From NCBI GenBank assembly GCA_002382645.1, contig DFYP01000044.1, forward strand, positions 2,143 to 20,847: a DNA stretch of 18,705 nt, read 5' to 3'. The stretch comes from Desulfovibrio sp. UBA4079. GTDB lineage: Bacteria; Desulfobacterota; Desulfovibrionia; Desulfovibrionales; Desulfovibrionaceae. The number at the start of each line of letters is the position of its first letter. Within the stretch, counting starts at the first letter, position 1. Below, one piece after another: positions 16,049 to 18,705 of this stretch. The notes below the pieces were generated by a model that searched no databases, was not told the origin of the DNA, and worked only from the letters and a program-made list of their open reading frames with translations. The position numbers and the translations under genes are program-made.

Positions 16049-17398
16049 CTACTCGTTGGTGAAGATCTGGAAGCCGCTGTAGGCCTCCTGACCGTGTTCG
16101 GTGATGTCCAGACCCTTGATCTCCTCCTCGGCCGGCACGCGGATGCCCACGGTGACCTTGAGCGCGAAGAAGAGGACCAGGCCGGTGCCGAAGGCCCAGA
16201 GGAACACGCTGCCCACGCCGATGGCCTGGGTGATGAGCTGGGTCATGCCGCCGCCGTAGAACAGGCCGGCCACCCCGCCGTACTCCGGGCTGGCGAACAG
16301 GCCCACGCAGAGGGTGCCCAGGGCGCCGCAGACGCCGTGCACGGAGATGGCGCCGACCGGGTCGTCGATCTTGAGAACCTTGTCGATGAAGTCCACGGAC
16401 AGGACCACGACCACACCGGCGATGAGGCCGATGATCATGGCGCCGTCGGGGCTGACGTTGGCGCAACCGGCGGTGATGGCCACCAGGCCGGCCAGGACGC
16501 CGTTGAAGCTCATGGACACGTCGGGCTTGCCGTAGCGCACCCAGGCGGTGACCATGGCCGCCAGGCCGGCGGTGCAGGCCGCCAGGTTGGTGGTCACGGC
16601 GATGAGGGCGATGTTCGCCTGGGCGGCCACGGTGCTGCCCGGGTTGAACCCGAACCAGCCAAACCAGAGGATGAACACACCCAGGATTGCCAACGTTATG
16701 CTGTGACCAGGTATACCGACCGGTGTCCCATCTTTACGGTATTTGCCAACACGGGGACCTACGAGCCATGCACCAGCGAGTGCAATGAAACCCCCGACAC
16801 AGTGAACAACACCGGATCCTGCAAAGTCAAGTGCGCCAAGCTGGGAAAGCCAACCGCCGCCCCACATCCAGTGTCCGTAAATGGGGTAAATGAACGCGGT
16901 GACAATCAGGCTCGCAATAAAGTAGGTACTGAACTTGGTGCGCTCTGCCATGGCACCTGAGACAATCGTTGCTGCAGTAGCGCAGAAGACCATCTGCCAG
17001 AACCACATCTCAATGGTAGCAACGTCATAGGCGTCTCCCCAGAGGAAAAAGCCGTTCAGACCTATCATCAGACCAGTGATACCGGTTGCAGTACCCATCA
17101 TGAGGGCAAAACCGATTGCCCAGTATCCGAGCGCTCCGATGCAGAAGTCCATCATGTTCTTCATCATGATGTTCGCTGCGTTTTTTGCCCGCGTCAGGCC
17201 GGCTTCAAGCAGCGCAAACCCGGCCTGCATGCTCATGACCAGGAACCCGCAGATGAGGACCCAGGCGAAGTTGATCGCCGTGTCCGGGTTTTCTTCAAAC
17301 GTGGCCGCTCCTGAAGGATCTGCACCGAAAGCAGGCGAGATCAATGCAAGGAGACAGACCAGTAGTATGATCAGTCGTTGTCCGTTCTTGGTAAACAT
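16049..17398 (-). CDS. amt: Ammonium transporter, hybrid of archaeal-type 5' part and bacterial-type 3' part
   Basis: Inner-membrane ammonium channel of the Amt/MEP/Rh family, 449 residues, intact frame. Residues 1-25 resemble a signal peptide, then eleven membrane segments. DFAGSGVVH (191-199) and SVHGVCG (352-358) carry the twin pore histidines H199 and H354, and FGWFGFNPGS (246-255) is the family signature. Codons from the start to about residue 237 include ATA, ACA, TTG and GGT; after about residue 256 nearly all end in G or C. Sixty bases at 17101-17160 hold 32 G/C, against 40 at 16141-16200. The change falls in the signature motif. GAGGAGG stands about nine bases before the ATG, and an archaeal TATA candidate lies upstream. 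The product should work as drawn, but the gene may be an assembly artefact. Confidence 0.9.
   Translation of the reverse strand: MFTKNGQRLIILLVCLLALISPAFGADPSGAATFEENPDTAINFAWVLICGFLVMSMQAGFALLEAGLTRAKNAANIMMKNMMDFCIGALGYWAIGFALMMGTATGITGLMIGLNGFFLWGDAYDVATIEMWFWQMVFCATAATIVSGAMAERTKFSTYFIASLIVTAFIYPIYGHWMWGGGWLSQLGALDFAGSGVVHCVGGFIALAGAWLVGPRVGKYRKDGTPVGIPGHSITLAILGVFILWFGWFGFNPGSTVAAQANIALIAVTTNLAACTAGLAAMVTAWVRYGKPDVSMSFNGVLAGLVAITAGCANVSPDGAMIIGLIAGVVVVLSVDFIDKVLKIDDPVGAISVHGVCGALGTLCVGLFASPEYGGVAGLFYGGGMTQLITQAIGVGSVFLWAFGTGLVLFFALKVTVGIRVPAEEEIKGLDITEHGQEAYSGFQIFTNE
16636..16705. other. Composition boundary inside amt (probable chimeric junction or recombination point)
   Basis: The region encodes about ITLAILGVFILWFGWFGFNP, the most conserved part of the Amt family. 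On its high-coordinate side codons are mixed (ATA ACG TTG GCA); on its low-coordinate side they are uniformly GC-ending (CCG GGC AGC ACC GTG GCC). The frame continues without a break. The middle codons fit either side, so the exact crossover cannot be fixed. Confidence 0.75.
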
Positions 17399-17443
17399 CA
17401 GATTTTTCCTCCTCAGTTGTAAGAATGAATCTTCTTTCCATCG

Positions 17444-17456
17444 TTTATAAATATTT
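17444..17456 (-). promoter_or_regulatory. Archaeal TATA-box candidate for amt
   Basis: On the minus strand AAATATTTATAAA fits the archaeal TATA consensus (TTTATA-type) and lies about 50 bases before the ATG. Transcription about 25 bases further on would give a leader of roughly 25 bases containing the ribosome-binding site. No good bacterial -35/-10 pair was seen here. Confidence 0.5.
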
Positions 17457-17597
17457 GTATTATGGCTAAAATCCGGTTTCATAATAACCGCCATGATCTG
17501 GTGAACCGCGGATCGCGCTCTCTTCGCGGAAGTGCAGCCGTGACCCGGCTCCTGAGAAAAAACCGGGGAATTCATTACAGGATTTGATCCCGGATTG

Positions 17598-17616
17598 CAC
17601 CGTGCGGAACACGGTG
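17598..17616. repeat. Perfect inverted repeat in the archaeal non-coding stretch
   Basis: CACCGTG and CACGGTG form a 7-bp stem around a CGGAA loop. It lies about 200 bases upstream of the amt start. No T-tract follows, so it may be an operator or an RNA element; no known regulator site was recognised. Confidence 0.4.
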
Positions 17617-17789
17617 GACCTGGCAAATTTACCGGAGATCTTCAGGTCGCCGCAGGGATCTCTCTGGCAGTACCGGTAAAAAAGAACTTCCGGGTATTCT
17701 GGTGCGACACCGGATCAGAACTCCGCGTAAAAGTACTGCCATAGTTCCGAAAAACGGGAAGGAGAGGGAACGTTATTTTGTACCTGATT

Positions 17790-17798
17790 AAAAAAAAA
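17790..17798 (-). terminator. T-tract terminator of the receiver-GAF gene, archaeal style
   Basis: Nine consecutive T on the minus strand lie about 47 bases after the stop codon. Oligo-T runs are sufficient terminators in archaea. A short stem (CCTG/CAGG, 17820-17832) lies upstream but is separated from the run. Confidence 0.5.
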
Positions 17799-17844
17799 TG
17801 CCGGGATACCGATATTGTCCTGTTTATCAGGATCGCGTCTGCCC

Positions 17845-18600
17845 CTACCACCGGTCTTCCGGGCAGGGTTTCCCGTTATTCTCGATCAGTTCAAGCGCAA
17901 AACAGATGTTGGCCACGAGTTCCTCAAGAAGCCGGATCTCGCGGTCATTGAAAAAGTTCACTTCCGCAGCATAAAACCGGATCGCCCCGATCGCCTTGCC
18001 GCTGCAGACGAGCGGGATCGCTGCCGATGAGCGGTACCCGCGCTGTGCCGCCTCGGACCGGTAATTTTCCATCCGCGGGTCGGATGCGATATCGTTGCTG
18101 ATCATGGGCCGGCCCTCCCGGATCGCCGTCCCGGTAAGACCCATTCCCGTAGGGACATTGTCAATACTTACGGACAGGCTGTTCAGGTACCCTTCCTCGT
18201 ACCCGCAGGCCGCGACCGGGTGGACCTCGTGGGTTATCGGATCGACCATGCCAATCCATGCCATGAGGAACGTTCCCTCTTCGACCGCGATACGGCAAGC
18301 CTCCATCAGGAGTTCCTGCCGGTTGCGGATATGGATCACGGCCCTGTTTATCCGTGAAACGACTGCATACAGCCGGTTCAGGTGCAGGATAGTCTCGTTG
18401 GCCCGCCGGTGCTCGACCGACCGCGTGATCGTGTGCATCAACTCGGCAAACTGGGACTTCGGCTCCCCACCCTTCTGGAGGTAATGGTCGGCGCCGCAGT
18501 TGAGGGCTTCGATCACCACCTCCTCCCTTCCCCGGCCGGTGAAGATGATGAACGGCAGCGCCGGCCAGGACTTCCTGACTTCTTTTAAAAATACTAGGAC
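17845..18600 (-). pseudogene. Receiver-GAF signalling protein, 5' part missing (interrupted at a probable IS end)
   Basis: About 251 codons remain. The first 50 or so residues are the C-terminal half of a response-regulator receiver: FLKEVRKSWPALPFIIFTG with the switch threonine, and ADHYLQKGG with the conserved lysine. The phosphorylated aspartate and N-terminal half are absent. A short helix (TRSVEHRRANETILHLNRL) leads to a GAF domain (from about LYAVVSRINRAV to the end), whose ligand is unknown; GAFs of this set bind small molecules or light-absorbing cofactors. In frame, TAA stands immediately before the first homologous codon, and the homology appears to begin right at LVFLKEV. A downstream GTG at 18519 could give a shorter product, but it would cut the receiver. 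The protein style is typical of Methanomicrobiales. Confidence 0.65.
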
Positions 18601-18705
18601 TTACGCGGTTGAATCCGGTACGCGTGAGAAACCTCACTTCATAATTGCCAAAAAAGGATCAGGTTAGAACGCTGGTGAAGCGATGTAACAGGTCAGGTAT
18701 ACCTG
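18594..18705. mobile_element. Probable end of an insertion sequence, continuing beyond the window
   Basis: CTAGGACTTACGCGG begins exactly where homology of the receiver-GAF gene stops. From memory, TAGGACTTACGC resembles terminal inverted repeats of insertion sequences found in methanogens and cyanobacteria; the family is not certain. A GTG at 18675 opens a frame to the window edge (KRCNRSGIP), possibly the first codons of a transposase. The last 12 bases, CAGGTATACCTG, are a perfect palindrome. Confidence 0.35.

Larger units (their letters stand above)
17399..17844. other. Non-coding archaeal-type stretch between the receiver-GAF gene and amt
   Basis: No gene is supported in these 446 bases; short open frames give no recognisable product, and the amt frame stays open upstream of 17398 only by chance. 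The AT content is much higher than elsewhere (17401-17460 has 17 G/C of 60). It contains the amt TATA candidate, a perfect hairpin and a T9 tract ending the receiver-GAF gene. Confidence 0.6.

Noticed and set aside
15671..16960. Plus-strand open frame opposite glnK and amt
   Set aside because: His/Asp/Gly-rich antisense shadow of two well-recognised genes.
17399..17626. N-terminal extension of amt to an ATG at 17626
   Set aside because: It would put 76 unrelated residues before the signal-peptide-like start; the ATG at 17398 has a strong ribosome-binding site.

Overview
The window looks like two genomes joined in one contig. From base 1 to about 16,640 it is GC-rich, with codons ending mostly in G or C. 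The gene content (a panC-panD-metK run, a ferredoxin-nitroreductase fusion, a PaaK-type ligase, a PII/Amt pair) suggests an anaerobic deltaproteobacterium of Desulfovibrio type; this assignment is inference. From about 16,700 to the end the composition drops, A/T-ending codons such as ATA and ACA appear, an archaeal-style TATA element lies upstream of the gene start, and the last gene is a receiver-GAF protein of the kind common in Methanomicrobiales such as Methanoregula. The change falls inside one intact ammonium-transporter frame, at its most conserved motif.

Layout. (1) 1-5036, minus strand: an operon with overlapping genes for exopolysaccharide synthesis and export. It holds two small TPR proteins, a TPR plus outer-membrane beta-barrel protein, and a processive family-2 glycosyltransferase cut by the window edge. 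A candidate promoter lies just upstream. (2) 5037-5523: a non-coding stretch. (3) 5524-8791, minus strand: a PaaK-family AMP-forming ligase, a sialidase-like Asp-box propeller protein, and a STAS-domain protein with its own sigma70-like promoter. (4) 8897-10607, plus strand: prepilin peptidase and a 2x[4Fe-4S] ferredoxin-nitroreductase. (5) 10604-13021, minus strand: a large protein with two degenerate GGDEF-like domains and C-terminal TPRs, overlapping the nitroreductase tail to tail. (6) 13132-15559, plus strand: panC, panD and metK, closed by a strong terminator facing a second terminator for the opposite strand. (7) 15683-17398, minus strand: PII protein and hybrid amt. (8) 17399-18705: archaeal-type non-coding DNA, a receiver-GAF gene that has lost its 5' part, and the probable end of an insertion sequence running off the window.

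How the genes fit together. The first operon should make and export a polysaccharide: the glycosyltransferase polymerises at the inner membrane, the TPR proteins span the periplasm, and the barrel opens the outer membrane. The STAS protein and the degenerate GGDEF-TPR protein are signalling parts that could control such surface traits, but no direct link is visible. panC and panD supply pantothenate for CoA, and metK makes S-adenosylmethionine. PII and Amt form the usual ammonium uptake and sensing pair. No tRNA, rRNA or CRISPR array was seen.
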